DNA of 64,000 nucleotides from Adiantum capillus-veneris (lineage: Eukaryota > Streptophyta > Polypodiopsida > Polypodiales > Pteridaceae): positions 6,201,806-6,265,805 of the forward strand of contig CM043954.1 of NCBI GenBank assembly GCA_014529385.2, written 5' to 3'. Below the pieces are notes generated by a model. The model saw only the letters and a list, made by a program, of their open reading frames with translations, was not told the DNA's origin and searched no databases. Shown one piece after another: positions 22,330 to 33,149 of this stretch. The position numbers were made by a program, and so were the translations under genes. Positions within the stretch are counted from its first letter, which is position 1, and each line of letters starts with the position of its first letter.

Positions 22330-23576
22330 CTGATCCAAAAATAGGTGAAGCATTTTCAACGAGCTCCTTGGTAACAAAGAATGGATCAGTATGTTTTACA
22401 AAACTTGAATATTTGAAGAGATGTGAGAGGCAATATGTGCATATTGTACAAATAGGCATGAAAAAGAGTAGATTGCTAGAGCCTACTGAAAATGTTTTGG
22501 GTTTGTGTGAACAAGTTTCTTTTGTAGATACTATGGGTGAGCTTGATGCTATAATGGGGTCTAATTTGCATCTTGAAAATGAAGTTGTGGAAGTTTGCTC
22601 TATGAAAATGTATCAAGTAATAGAAGCCTTTAAAGAAAGCCAAACAGTTGGCCCAGAAGTCCATGTTGAAACTAAATACAAGAGTGTAGCAAAGAAGGTG
22701 AAACCAATAGCTTCACCCTTACCACCCAACAACAGGGAAAAGATTGAGCAGGCTTCTTTACAACCAAGTTTGAGGAATCCTAAAAAGATTGGGCATACCT
22801 TCACAAAGGAGTCTTTCCAAGACTTGCAGATTGGTCACAAGCAGTTTCTAACACAGGAGGAGACAAAGTGCTTCAAAGAAATGCTTTCAAAGCATGGTAA
22901 GGCTTTTGCATTTGAGCCACATGAGATAGGATGTGTTGATCCTTCTATTGTAGCTCCTATGGTAATTTTCACAATACCTCATGTGCTTTGGAATCTGCGG
23001 CCTATTCCGGTTCCAAAGGCTCATTTGCCAAAGTTAGTAGAGCTATTGAATGAGAAAATCAAAATGGGAATCTTGGAGCCTTCTTGTGCTCCATACTCAA
23101 ACAGGTGGTTCACAGTTCCGAAGAAGAATGGTTCTTTACGCTTCATCCAAGATATGGAACCAGTGAACAAGGTGACAATTAGAAATGTAGGTACAAGTCC
23201 AATTGTGGATGAGTTTGCAGAGGCATTTGCAGGGAGGGCAATCTACTCAATGGGGGATCTCTACTCAGGGTATGATCAATTTCAGCTTGCAATCGAAAGC
23301 AGAGACTTGACAACCATGAGGACACCCTTGGGTTTGGTAAGGATGTGTACCTTGCCACAGGGAGCAACCAACTCGGTTGCACATATGATGAATGGGATGA
23401 ATAAGGTCTTACGTGACTTTATTCCTCAAATCACAATGCCTTTCATTGATGATTTGCCTATCAAAGGATGTGAAGAAAGTGACAAAGATGAAGCTTTGGA
23501 TCTCAAGGGATGTCGCAGGTTTGTGGTAAATCACATAAATGATTGTGATAAAATTTTTCTAGGTTGGAAGAAGTGA
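22330..23576 (+). pseudogene. Element 3 reverse transcriptase
   Basis: This frame follows gag-protease by a frameshift within 22290-22340 and has no ATG at its start (the first long codon run opens with TTG), so it needs frameshifting or is broken. RT blocks: LNEKIKMGILEPS, WFTVPKKNGSLRFIQDMEPVNKVT, YSMGDLYSGYDQFQL, TLPQGATNS and the catalytic FIDD (MPFIDDLPIKG, near 23445-23460). The frame runs out after NDCDKIFLGWKK at 23576 and the protein continues in the next frame from 23564. Since the FIDD block is intact, damage is limited to frame breaks. Confidence 0.85.
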
Positions 23577-24997
23577 ATCTTACATTGTCAGGGAAAAAGT
23601 CTATGTTTGGTGTCAAAGAAGTGCTCATTGTGGGGCACATGTGCGGGCCATATGGTAGGAAACCTTGTCCATCAAAGGTAGATGCCATCCAAAGAATGAA
23701 AGAAACATGCACTAGCATCACTAAGGTTAGAAGGTTTCTGGGAGCATGTGTCTTCTATGTTATTTGGATTCCACATTATGCACATGTAGCTGATTCTCTT
23801 TATCAGCTGCTTAGAAAGAATCAAAAGTTTAAATGGACAGAAGCACATGTAAAATCCATGAAAAATCTAAAGGAGTTACTCCAGTCAGCAACTACTTTGA
23901 GAAAGGTAGACTATGAGTGTCAAAGGCCAGTGATTGTGACAGTAGATACCAGTCCTACAGGGATTGGATGGGCAATAGGACAAGATGACAAAGAAGGACA
24001 CAGGTATGTGGTAAGATTTGGAGCAAAGGTACTAAGTGCTCGCCAAAGAAACTATCCACAGATAAAGAGAGAGTTATGGGGTATGGTTACAGCCTTGAAA
24101 AGTGGGAAAGAGTACCTAATTGGTGCATGTGTGGTTGTAGAAACAGATTGCCTACCACTTCTTGGGATGATTACAAGCTGCTCAACACCAGACATTGCTA
24201 TGTTGTGGTGGATTGCCTACATTAAGTCCTTAAATCCCGAGTTTAAGCACATTGCAGGTAAAGACAATAGAGTGGCAGATATGCTATCAAGGGCAAGGTA
24301 TGAAGATGAGTCGCAAATGATTGATGAGGGAGATGATGTAGGCACAAAATTCTTTTCTATCTCTCATGTCAAAGGTAACAATGTCTGCATGACTAATTCA
24401 CTTGAATTGTTCTTGAAAGATCTTTATGAAGGTGATTGGCTTTCTATTGGAAGGTACTTGAGTACTCTAACAAAACAGGATGATTGGTCTGAACAAGAAT
24501 TCAAGAGGATATGCAGGAAAGCATATGGGTACTTTTTAAGGGATGGTTACTTGTGGAAGCATCCTAAACAAAAGGGTGCTACACCACAACCGGTTATATG
24601 TAGAAAAGAGACTCAAGTGAAGCTCATGCAAGAGTTTCATGAGAGTCTATGGACTGGACACAGGGGTGTGTGGGCAACCTTCTCCAAGTTGAAAGAAAAA
24701 TACTGGTGGAAGGGTATGTATAAAGATGTATCTCACTTTGTAGAGTCATGTGTAACTTGTCAAATGTATTCAAATGTTCGACATCGTGATGGATTGCACC
24801 CTACATATCCACTAGCCATGCACTATAAATGGGTTGTGGATCTAGTCACGATGCCTTTAGGACTCTGGCAGATGAGATCCTTGGTTCTTGCACGAGAGGA
24901 CCTAACTAACCAAGTTGAAGGAAGAGCATTAAGAGCTAAGACCACAGAAGCTGTGTGCAAATTCCTTCTTGATGAGGTGATTTGCAGATCGAGGTGA
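23564..24997 (+). pseudogene. Element 3 RT thumb, RNase H and integrase N-terminal half
   Basis: Starts in the RT thumb (SKVDAIQRMKETCTSITKVRRFLG). RNase H follows: VTVDTSPTGIGWAIGQ with the first D, QIKRELWGMVTAL with the E, VETDCLPLL with the second D, and NRVADMLSRARY with the last D. The integrase zinc-binding module is FHESLWTGHRGV...CVTCQM. The catalytic core opens with WVVDLVTMPLG (first D) and REDLTNQVEGRAL, then the frame stops at CRSR. A short deletion removes the residues between this point and DRGELDAEEA, which is in another frame just after the stop. Confidence 0.87.
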
Positions 24998-25787
24998 ACT
25001 GGATGCCGAAGAAGCAAGGGAGTTCTTTTCTAGATTAGAGATCAAGCTTTCTCTTACTACAGCTTACAACCCTGAAGGCAATGGAAAGAGTGAAAGAGGG
25101 CATCCTCCTATCATCAAAGCTTTGGCCAAGGCTTGCGAAGGAAGAGTTGGTGAGTGGCCAAAATTGTTACCATATGCTTTATGGGCTGATCGTACAACAC
25201 ATAGCTCAGTAACTGGCTACATGTCTGCGGAGCTAATGTATGGTCAAAAGCCAGTGATGCCGATTGAGGATACAATTCCCACATGGAATGTACTACCTTG
25301 GCAAGAGGGGCTTAGTAGGAAAGATCTCCTTGCACTGCGTATAAGGCAGCTAGAGAGAAGACCTGGAGACATTGAAGCTGCAAAAGAACGACTCAAAAAT
25401 GCAAGGTTGAAAAAAAAGGACTATTTTGATAAGAGACATCGACTCAGGAGCAAAGCAATTGACAAAGGTGACTGGGTTTTAGTGTATGATAGTAGCCTTG
25501 ATAACCAGCACACAGTCATGCGTAAGTTCTCAAAAAGATGGTTTGGACCGTATGTTGTAAAGCATGTGCATTAAAATGCTACTTACAAGTTGTCTGAACT
25601 AGATGGTACAGAAGTAAAGATTCCCATTGCAGAAAAAAGGATTAAAATGTTTAAGAGAAGAGGAGATAATGATCTAGAAGATATTGATGAGGAAGAAGAG
25701 AAAAACACAAGTGAAGATCAAAGTGAACATGAAGCTCTGGAATCATCCAGTGAAGAAGAAGACAAGGAAGATGTACAAGAGGTCTAA
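24985..25787 (+). pseudogene. Element 3 integrase C-terminal half
   Basis: The frame resumes with DRGELDAEEAREFFSRL (second catalytic D), then TAYNPEGNGKSERGHPP carrying the catalytic E, and ALWADRTTHSSVTGYMSAELMYGQ. A basic stretch (KKKDYFDKRHRLRSKAIDKGDWVLVYD) leads into FSKRWFGPYVVK, a GPY/F module. A TAA at 25572-25574 interrupts it, after which the same frame continues into an acidic tail (DLEDIDEEEEKNTSED, ESSSEEEDKED). No chromodomain is seen. All three catalytic residues survive across the two halves, so the lesion is the small deletion near 24990. Confidence 0.83.
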
Positions 25788-25833
25788 TCTTACAAAGAGA
25801 CAATGTGGAACATACCGGAGGATGTGTAGGTTT

Positions 25834-25845
25834 AGAGGGGGTGGA
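25834..25845 (+). promoter_or_regulatory. Polypurine tract of element 3
   Basis: AGAGGGGGTGGA lies immediately before the right LTR start TGTCG. It marks the plus orientation and the inner edge of the 3' LTR. Confidence 0.85.
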
Positions 25846-27863
25846 TGTCGTGTTGTGACACGTACATAGTGGGAACGCATGCTACAAGATCTATCTTGTA
25901 TTTTTTTAGATACATAATTATATTTCCTATAGTGTACATATGCATATTTAAGTATAATAATAAGCTTTCTATCTCATCCTATTATTTTTCTCAAGGGTAA
26001 CATATCCTTACTTTACCATCAGAAAATACTATGGGAAAAGCATCAATAGCTCCGTCTCTTTAACTTGGGGCAAAAAGCATTGATTCTTTATTTCTACTAT
26101 TTCATTATCATCTCACACCCTAGCTAGATCCTATATCTAGGGTAAACTCTAATATATATATATTCTATGTATTTTTTATGTTTTTCTTATATTTCTTTTT
26201 AAATAGCTACTAGGAGAGAATCAAATCCTAGTGGGACACTAGGTGGCATGATTTCAAAGATACACTTATTTTAATGCATTATTGCAAGCATGATTACAAA
26301 AATTTATCAAGGAGCAATGTCATGCTTTCATATGGCATGAGGTGTCCTTTGGAATTAAATGAAAGTCTAGGCTAAGGGGACCACGGGAAGACTTTTGCTG
26401 CCAGAAATGGATCCTATTTTGATGAATTTTTTACACAAGGTTCCAATCCGAATTGGAGAATTATTTTAAAATGAAAATCGTAGCTAATGAGCTGAAGTTT
26501 CTGCCCATATTTTTACTTTTTTATTTGGAGCCACGGTTGAGGAGATATGATCAAAATACTGGACCCCAGTCTGCCCACATCATGCAGGGACAGCTCATTT
26601 CCAACTTTTCCAATTCTTGTTCACACTGGCTCCTCTCTTCGTGTGTAAACCCTTGTGGGTTCCCTTCACCTAGAAAAGGGGACCTCTTCTTCCTTGGAAA
26701 GAACAAAAGCATTCAAGCCATTGATGAGAGGAATTCTCGAGGGAGTGAGTAGTGATGCCTAATTGTACTTAGCCATTAACATAAGCCCAAGCCTACACTT
26801 TCTCCTAGAGGGAGACTAGCCATTTTTGCAACAAGCTAACCTTGGAAGATCAACTCTAATCAAAGAAGGTCTTACACTTGGTGTATCAATCAAAGTGGAA
26901 TTCTCCACTCTTCTTCTCTCTCCCATCAATAATGGTGCCGAAGGGTTTCAAGTAAGATGTGTTCTACATTGATGTTTTCTTGATTTCTTGTTGTTTTCAT
27001 TTTCATCTCTAATCCAACATATATATATATATATCTAATCTCATCTCTTTAACCAAATCTATCTCTTTCACTCTTAGTAATTCATCCTCTCTACAAATTC
27101 TAGGTTCTCCTTGCTACAGGTACATCTCTCCCCGCAGTATCCTTATTGCCTACGGGCAAGAATAGGGCTTGGGAGGGAAACTTCTCATCTCTTCACTTCT
27201 CTCATATCTACATTTCTCACATACTATCCTAGATGAATAACCCACATGATGATCATTTCTATCGCTTTCACTCTGTACGATCTATTAGAATTAACGTATG
27301 GATTAGCCGTAAAATACACTTTCAACAACGTATAGTGTTTCTCTTTGGCCCAAAAAGACTCAATGAAATACTTCTATCACCGGATCCCATCATACTACCT
27401 CTCATAGACTATAATTTTTCTTTTGATGTAAGCGTAGTTATCTTGCTATGAACCAAGAGGATTTGTACACACAACTAATCCTAATCACTAGACAAAATAT
27501 ATATATTATGGTAAGCACAAAACTACAATTCCAAAGAACAATTCGTAGCCTATTTGGTCAGCCAAGATTGAATGCCATTAACTCATCCATTAACCCTTTC
27601 ATATTACCCATGATACGATATGACCATAGCCTTGATGTTTTCATCTTCGTATTGTTTTGACATTCTCTTTTGCGTTCTTTCTTTGTGTGTGTGTGAGTGC
27701 AAGAGAGAAAGAGTGAGTCTTCTTTGATTGCACTTCTTTCCAAACCCTAGTCTTCATGGCATCTATGGTTTAACTCCTTCATATAGTTTTTGTTGAGTTC
27801 TCTCACAAACTCTCACAGCCATAAGCCCGGTGCTTTCCTGTCAAGACCGCAAATTCCTCGACA
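25846..27863 (+). repeat. Element 3 3' LTR
   Basis: Begins TGTCGTGTTGTGACAC and ends CCTCGACA; colinear with the 5' LTR, with scattered single-base differences, a shorter (AT)n tract (about 27018-27034) and a small insertion near 27580. The TATA box is altered to TAGAAAA. The following ACGT is the TSD. Confidence 0.93.
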
Positions 27864-28119
27864 ACGTAAACCCCTCAAAAATAGTCAAAACATGCCCTTT
27901 TTGCTGCTTTTTACTATCATCGGGTTCTCATTGAGAATGCCTCCCCCCTCCTAATCGGAGTCCTCCCGGACAACAAGGTATCACCTTGGGATATATGTTG
28001 TGCATGGGTTAAAAAAAACATGCTAATGCATGGCCTTGTAACATGGCCCTACCTGATGCATACGCGGTCAATGCATGGTAAAAGTAATGTTGTGCGAGAG
28101 GAGGGAATAAGCAAGACGC
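27864..28119 (-). promoter_or_regulatory. Element 2 interval with an internal polypurine tract (27939-27954)
   Basis: Resumes element 2 after the nested insertion. On the minus strand 27954-27939 reads TTAGGAGGGGGGAGGC, almost the same as the PPT next to the 3' LTR at 11807-11821. It lies directly downstream of the post-integrase ORF. No LTR start or second LTR copy belonging to it is found in the window, so I read it as an internal PPT rather than the end of another element; a lost LTR cannot be excluded. Confidence 0.5.
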
Positions 28120-29664
28120 TTATTGGCATTCGACGTCGAGGTTTCCTGTTTGTTGTTGGTTTGGTTGGCATATTTTCTTTGCAATTAAAAGTTGTAATTC
28201 TGCCGCTCTTTGTTTGATCGTCTTCTTTGCGAAGGTGCCCTGGTCTTCTGCTACTGTAGGTATGACCGTTGTGGTCTTCGTGGAGAGAATTGTCATGGCT
28301 GATGTGGTCGTAATATTTTTCTCTTTTGCTTGCCATTTGTAGCTTTGTGTTGGATGCCTTTGTAGGTTTATTGCCTCTTTTTCGGTCTTGGTGGATTTTC
28401 TGTTGATCGGCATCCACACATATTGATTTGCCTATGTAATTTGTCTGGCTGCTGGTTTTGCTTGTATTGAAGGGAGTTCTTGTAGCATCGCCTTGGGGAT
28501 CCAAATGCATTTCTCATGTAGTTGGTGATTGAGCATGTTCTTCGGTATCCATATCTGTTTGATGACTCTGTTTGGTGTTTGATTAACTAGGTTTTTTGGA
28601 GGCTGTCTACTAGTGCATTGTGGTTTGTAGGGTCGTTCACGTAGATCTTTCCGTACCCATACTTGTTGTTTGCTTATTACTGACTTTGATCTATTCTTTG
28701 TCGCCTGTGGTATTTCATTTTTTGATTGAAGACAGTTGGTTGTTTCTTGTGTATCCTTCGTAGGTATCTTTTGCTGGTTAAGTGGCATCCAACTATTTTT
28801 CTCTTGATCAAGTGATTGTGGCACCATTATTGGGTTCTTTTGGGTTGTCTGAGTAAAGGCTACCAATTGGTGTTCTTGTGCTTGCTGAATTTTGACTATA
28901 TTTGAACTCCAATCTATCTGCATATTATATTCTTTCTGCCATGGTTGTCCCAATAACATTGGGTGTAGTGTGCTCACATCCTCAACCACATAAAACTTGT
29001 GGGGATAAACATTCTGATGTATTTGTATATGCAATATTGTCCAACCCAATGTGCTTAATGAATTTGAGGTACTGCTTAGTTGAGCTTTCAGCTGGAGCTG
29101 ATTATATAATTTGCAAGAGATCAGATTTGCTTGAGCTCCAGAATCAAGCAATGCCGTTGATTCAACTTGATTGCTACCCACTTTGACTGCAATTATTGGT
29201 TCCACTGTTTCTTCACCAAAATTCGTTAATCGAATAGCATTTATTCGCAACGGCGATCCACTTTGTTGTTGTTGTCGTAGAAGCCTTTTTTTTGCAATGC
29301 GTTCTTTTTCTTCTGCTTGTGCTTCTTCTCGTACCCTCTGTTTCTCCTTCATCCGTTGTTTTTCTTGATGGATTTGTTGAAGCATATCCTGTGTTAGTGG
29401 TAAATGATACTTTTTTAATGGACACCCACTAATCCAATTTGGCATTTCTTCTCCTGCCAATGTAGCAAGTTTGATAGCTCCACTTTGTGAGAAGTCACTA
29501 ACCACAAAGGGTCCCATCCCTCGCTTTTTAAGTTTTTTGGCATGTTGCTTCAAAGTATAAACAAGTACATAATCACCTGTTTTGAACTCTTTCGTACGCA
29601 CATGCTTGTCAAAAAACTCTTTTTGTCTTCTCTTTTTAGCATAGATCGAAGCTACAGGTCTCAA
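28120..29664 (-). pseudogene. Element 2 integrase tail fused to a second retropepsin-like domain
   Basis: One frame of about 510 codons with a single stop near 28432. The amino end is integrase C-terminus: KKRRQKEFFDKHVR, FKTGDYVLVY and the GPF module KKRGMGPFVVSDF. A charged coiled segment (KQRMKEKQRVREEAQAEEKE) follows. Then comes a complete retropepsin signature: VESTALLDSGAQANLIS and, about 70 residues on, HPMLLGQPWQKE. The ordinary protease of this element lies before RT (near 33826), so this is a second copy of the fold after integrase. The carboxy third has repeated WVRK, WIPK, WIPK and WMPI motifs. Function unknown; a processing enzyme or a capsid-like accessory are possibilities. Confidence 0.72.
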
Positions 29665-29908
29665 TCAAAGTTCATCTAGCTTTTCAAGATCATCTATTTT
29701 TGAAGAGAGCTCATGGCCTGTCCATTATAAGAGTTTTGCTACTTGTAGAGTTGGAACTAAAAACTCTATGGGTAATATAGCATTTATACCAAACACCGTG
29801 TTGTATGATTTGGTTCCGATTGTGATGTTTTGTAAGCTACCTTGTATGCCCATAGTGTTGAGTGTAATTGTTGATCCCAGTCTGTCCTTGATTCTGATAC
29901 AATTTTAG

Positions 29909-30925
29909 TCAAAATAGTGCATAGTGTTTTATTTGTGGCCTCAACTTGTCATTTGCTTGTGGATGATATGGAGCAGATTTCTTATGTATAACCATGAATT
30001 CCTCTAGCAGGTATTCAATGACTTCATTAAGAAAATGTGTTCCTCGATCACTGACAATTTTTATTGGTAATCCGTATCGTACAAAGACATTCTCATACAA
30101 AAATTATACAGTCGTTCTTGCGTCTGCTTTTTGTGTTGCTTTGGCTTCAGCCCATTTTGTGAGATAGTCCGTAGCCACAATGATATATTGGGTATGGGTG
30201 CAATACACAGAGGGTGAAATAGGCCCCACAAAATCAATCCCCCATTTTGCAAATGCCCGTGCTCCCATCATTGGCCATAGTGGCATCTCATCTCTCTTTA
30301 TCAGCACCTTAGTGCGTTGATATGCGTCACAACGCTTTACAAACTCCTCAGCATCCATGTGCAATGTAGGCCACCATATTCCTGCGGTTAAGACAATTTT
30401 TTAATGTCTTATCGCCTGAAAAATGGCCTCCACTTATTCCTCCATGTGTGTGTTGTAGAATCAGCAGGTATTCACTTTCACTTGCACAGATTCTAAGTTG
30501 ATTGTCCTTTCTTCTCTTGTAGAGTTGATTTCCAATTAAATTAAAGTCTTGAGCCTCCAACTCTATAGCCCTTTTTCGCACTTTTGTTATGTTTTCAAGA
30601 AATGTCCTTGTTATTAAGAAATCAATGATATATTGACTCCCTGCATGTGCAATGGTTACCTGAAACAATGTCGTGTGATCCACCAATCGTTTGGCACTAC
30701 ATATAGTACATTGTTAACATAATCATGTGTGTCAGCATACATAGTTGGCCAATAAACTCCTAAGTGTTTCAATCTTTGGTGTGTTTTCATTGTTGAACAA
30801 TGAAATGCACAGTCTTGGATATGTGCTTCCACTCGAATTCCTCTGGATTTATACATAATCGTAGAATTTGGTACGAGCCTAGATGGTACAGTCGTCCTGC
30901 AATCAACTGAAAAATTTTTGTTTGT
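29909..30925 (-). pseudogene. Element 2 integrase with two zinc-binding modules
   Basis: Several short frames together spell the integrase. Module 1 (about 30910-30695): LIAGRLYHLGSYQILRLCI, HIQDCAFH, LGVYWPTMYADTHDYV and CTIC in a neighbouring frame. Module 2 (about 30545-30305): LIGNQLYKRRKDNQLRICA, HTHGGISGGHFSGDKTLK, GIWWPTL and HMDAEEFVKRCDAYQR, where the last C of CxxC is Y. The catalytic core follows: WGIDFVGPI (first D), IVSDRGTHFLN (second D), then YHPQAND, after which the frame is lost where the catalytic E should be. The two modules each look like a full H2C2 unit with its preceding segment. The protein is inactive because of frameshifts. Confidence 0.7.
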
Positions 30926-30933
30926 CGAAATGT

Positions 30934-31748
30934 TTATTGTTTGGCTCTGTCTTCCTTGTTATCAAATCTACCTCCAAAGGAAAGAATGCTAACAATTTCC
31001 TGAGACCATTTGGGTATCATTTCAATATTGAAAAGATAAGCATCAGGTATGTCATCATCTACTCCTTTAGGAGCTTCCCTGTTTTGTAGCCTTGAAAGAT
31101 GATCCACTTGTAGATGAGTTTTACCTTTTTTTACTATCACTGTGAAGTCAAACTCTAGCAATATAATAAACCACCGTACAATTCTCCTAGTATTGCATGG
31201 TTTATTTAATACAAAATACCTTGATGATCTGTGAAGAACACAAATTTGTTTGCAAGCAAGTAATGCCGAAATTTCTTTACAGCATAAATCATTCCTAATA
31301 CCTCGCTTTCAGTGGTGGTGTAGTTTTTTTCTGCACTATTTAGCTGTCGGCTCGCATAACAAACTGGGAAATCCGTTGTTCCGTCTCCAGGTTGAGCCAG
31401 AATACTCCCAATTGAGTATGCAGAGGCATCAATGTGAACATGGAATATCTTTTCCCAATCTGGTGCTTTAAGTACAGGTGCCGATGCAAGGTTTTCCTTA
31501 AGCTTTTTGAATGAAGTTTCACACTCCTTAGTCCAGTCGAAACTGACTAATAAGCGATATAGTGGTTGTGCAATGACCGCATACATATATATGAATCTTT
31601 GATAATATCCGCAGTGTCCCATGAAAGATTGTACTTGTTTGGCATTAGTAGGCCTGGGCAAGTCTAGTATGACTCTAATTTTGTATAGCTCAATGGTTAT
31701 GCCATTTCTTGAGACAATATGTCCTAAGATGCGGCCTTGCCTTACCAT
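30934..31748 (-). pseudogene. Element 2 RT thumb and RNase H
   Basis: The frame 31748-31206 carries the thumb (ILGHIVSRNGITI, QVQSFMGHCGYYQRFI) and RNase H with VHIDASAYSIGSILAQ (first D), TTTESEVLGMIYAVKKFRHYLL (E) and FFTDHQGILY (D). A second frame 31161-30934 continues with FDFTVIVKKGKTHLQVDHLSRLQN, the D of VDHLSRL being the last catalytic acid, and PDAYLFNIE. The pattern YCYASRQLNSAEKNY-like is typical of Athila/Tat RNase H. No second archaeal-type RNase H is visible here, unlike element 5. Confidence 0.83.
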
Positions 31749-32574
31749 AAAAATGCGCTTTTCCGGGTTGAGACAGATTCGATATGTTCTGCACTTCTCA
31801 AATACCTTTTGTATATTTTTTTCTCGTATAAGAGAGTGGACACAGGATCATTTATATATATTCTAAGAATATTCTCAGGTATTCTTTGAATGCATGAGTC
31901 ATTAACCTTTGGAAGGTGGCTAGGGCATTGGTTAGGCCAAAGGGCATAACTATACGCATATATTCCCCACTCTGTGGCAAATGCTATTTTGTGTTGATTC
32001 TCTATTGCAATTGCCAATTGGTTATACCCTGAAAACCCATCTAAAAAGGAATAAGCCCATTTTCCTGCTACCCTCTCAAGTACATGTTCCGTGATTGGCA
32101 AGGGATAATTATCCCTTATTGTGGCTGTGTTCACTTTTTTGAGATTCACACACACACGCAGCTTTCCGTTCTTTTTGGGGACAACCACAATGGGTGACAC
32201 CCAATCTGTATGCTCGATTTCATAGATGAATTCAGCATCCATCAACTTGTCAATCTCTTCTTTGATTTGTTTAGCGAATGTGTCATTATATGTGTAAGGA
32301 CGTTGTAATTTTCTTGGTTTGGCATCTGATTTAAAGGAATTGTATGTTGGCATATCGAGGGATCAACTCGTTTGAGGTCTTTGTAGGACCATGCAAACAC
32401 ATCTTTATACTTCTTGAGAAGTTGTGTTAGCCTTTCTTCTTCTTTAGGCTCTAAATCAGTTGCTATATAGACAGGCTGAGGCTCTTCGCCTGGCATAGCG
32501 AGGTCTATCCGTTTTGCATTTTTTGGCCCATCATAAGATTCCTGGTTTATTCTTTCCCTTACTGGTGGTGTCAT
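31742..32574 (-). pseudogene. Element 2 reverse transcriptase
   Basis: Frame 32574-32242 holds the pre-RT region (VYIATDLEPKEEERLTQLLKKYKDVFAWSYKDLKRVDPSICQH read in pieces), the usual Tat/Athila spacer. Frame 32353-31742 continues with the fingers and palm: WVSPIVVVPKKNGKLRVCVN, YSFLDGFSGYNQ and FATEWGIYAY. A local frameshift scrambles the MPFGLTNAP block. The catalytic position reads YIND instead of YxDD, so the first catalytic Asp appears as Asn, which should abolish polymerisation. The region 32575-33149 is a decayed linker rich in Lys and Glu without recognisable domain. Confidence 0.82.
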
Positions 32575-33149
32575 TATGATTTTTCTATCTTGGATAGTGA
32601 ATTTTTGATAGTGGGATGGTACATTTATGTTTCCTTTTTCTGAATCCTCCTTACCATCACTTTCTCCCTCAGTAGTCCATACCTCTCATAACGACCGTTT
32701 TAGTTCTTGGTATTTCTTTTTACGCTCCATTTTTGTCCACTCTGGATCTTTTGTCTTTTCCTGTTTTGATTGTTGAGATTTTTTTATTTTTTTTTTGTTT
32801 TAGTCTTGCGTGTTTGTTTTATTTCCTCATGTGTCCTTTGCCTTCGAACTCTTGAGAATCTTCCTGATATTTGGTCTTTTACACAATCCTCTGCCTTGAC
32901 AAGCATTAGATAGTGAGTTTTATCTTTTATCCTGGCCATCAAGTTCTCTCTAATTTTGTTTTTTGCTTTTTTTTTCTATAGCATTCTTGGCGTCTAGGGT
33001 GTTGATTTGCAAAATCATCAAACTTGATATTTGCGGTTGTCTCCCCACGCTCGCCTAAACTGTCTGAACACTCGTTATCTGCATCGTTACTTAATTCCAG
33101 ATGCTCAGAGGAGTTATAAAACTCTTCTTATTCTGGTGAGTCTGCATTT

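Larger units (their letters stand above)
17845..27863 (+). mobile_element. Element 3: Ty3/gypsy retrotransposon nested in element 2
   Basis: A 10-kb plus-strand element with two LTRs of about 2,017 bp that begin TGTCG and end CGACA (a perfect 5-bp terminal inverted repeat) and a 4-bp target duplication ACGT (17841-17844 and 27864-27867). A PBS candidate follows the left LTR and a clear PPT precedes the right LTR. Gag-protease is intact; RT, RNase H and integrase are present but frameshifted. The LTRs differ only at scattered positions, so it is a fairly recent arrival compared with its host element. The RT style (DMEPVNKVTIRN, LPQGATNS) differs from the angiosperm chromovirus and Tat/Athila patterns seen elsewhere in the window. 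Confidence 0.93.

Noticed and set aside
27864-28048. 3' LTR of a further element interrupted by element 3
   Set aside because: The PPT-like tract suggested it, but no second LTR copy is found in the window and gag-pol to the right continues to the element 2 PBS. Kept only as an internal PPT.
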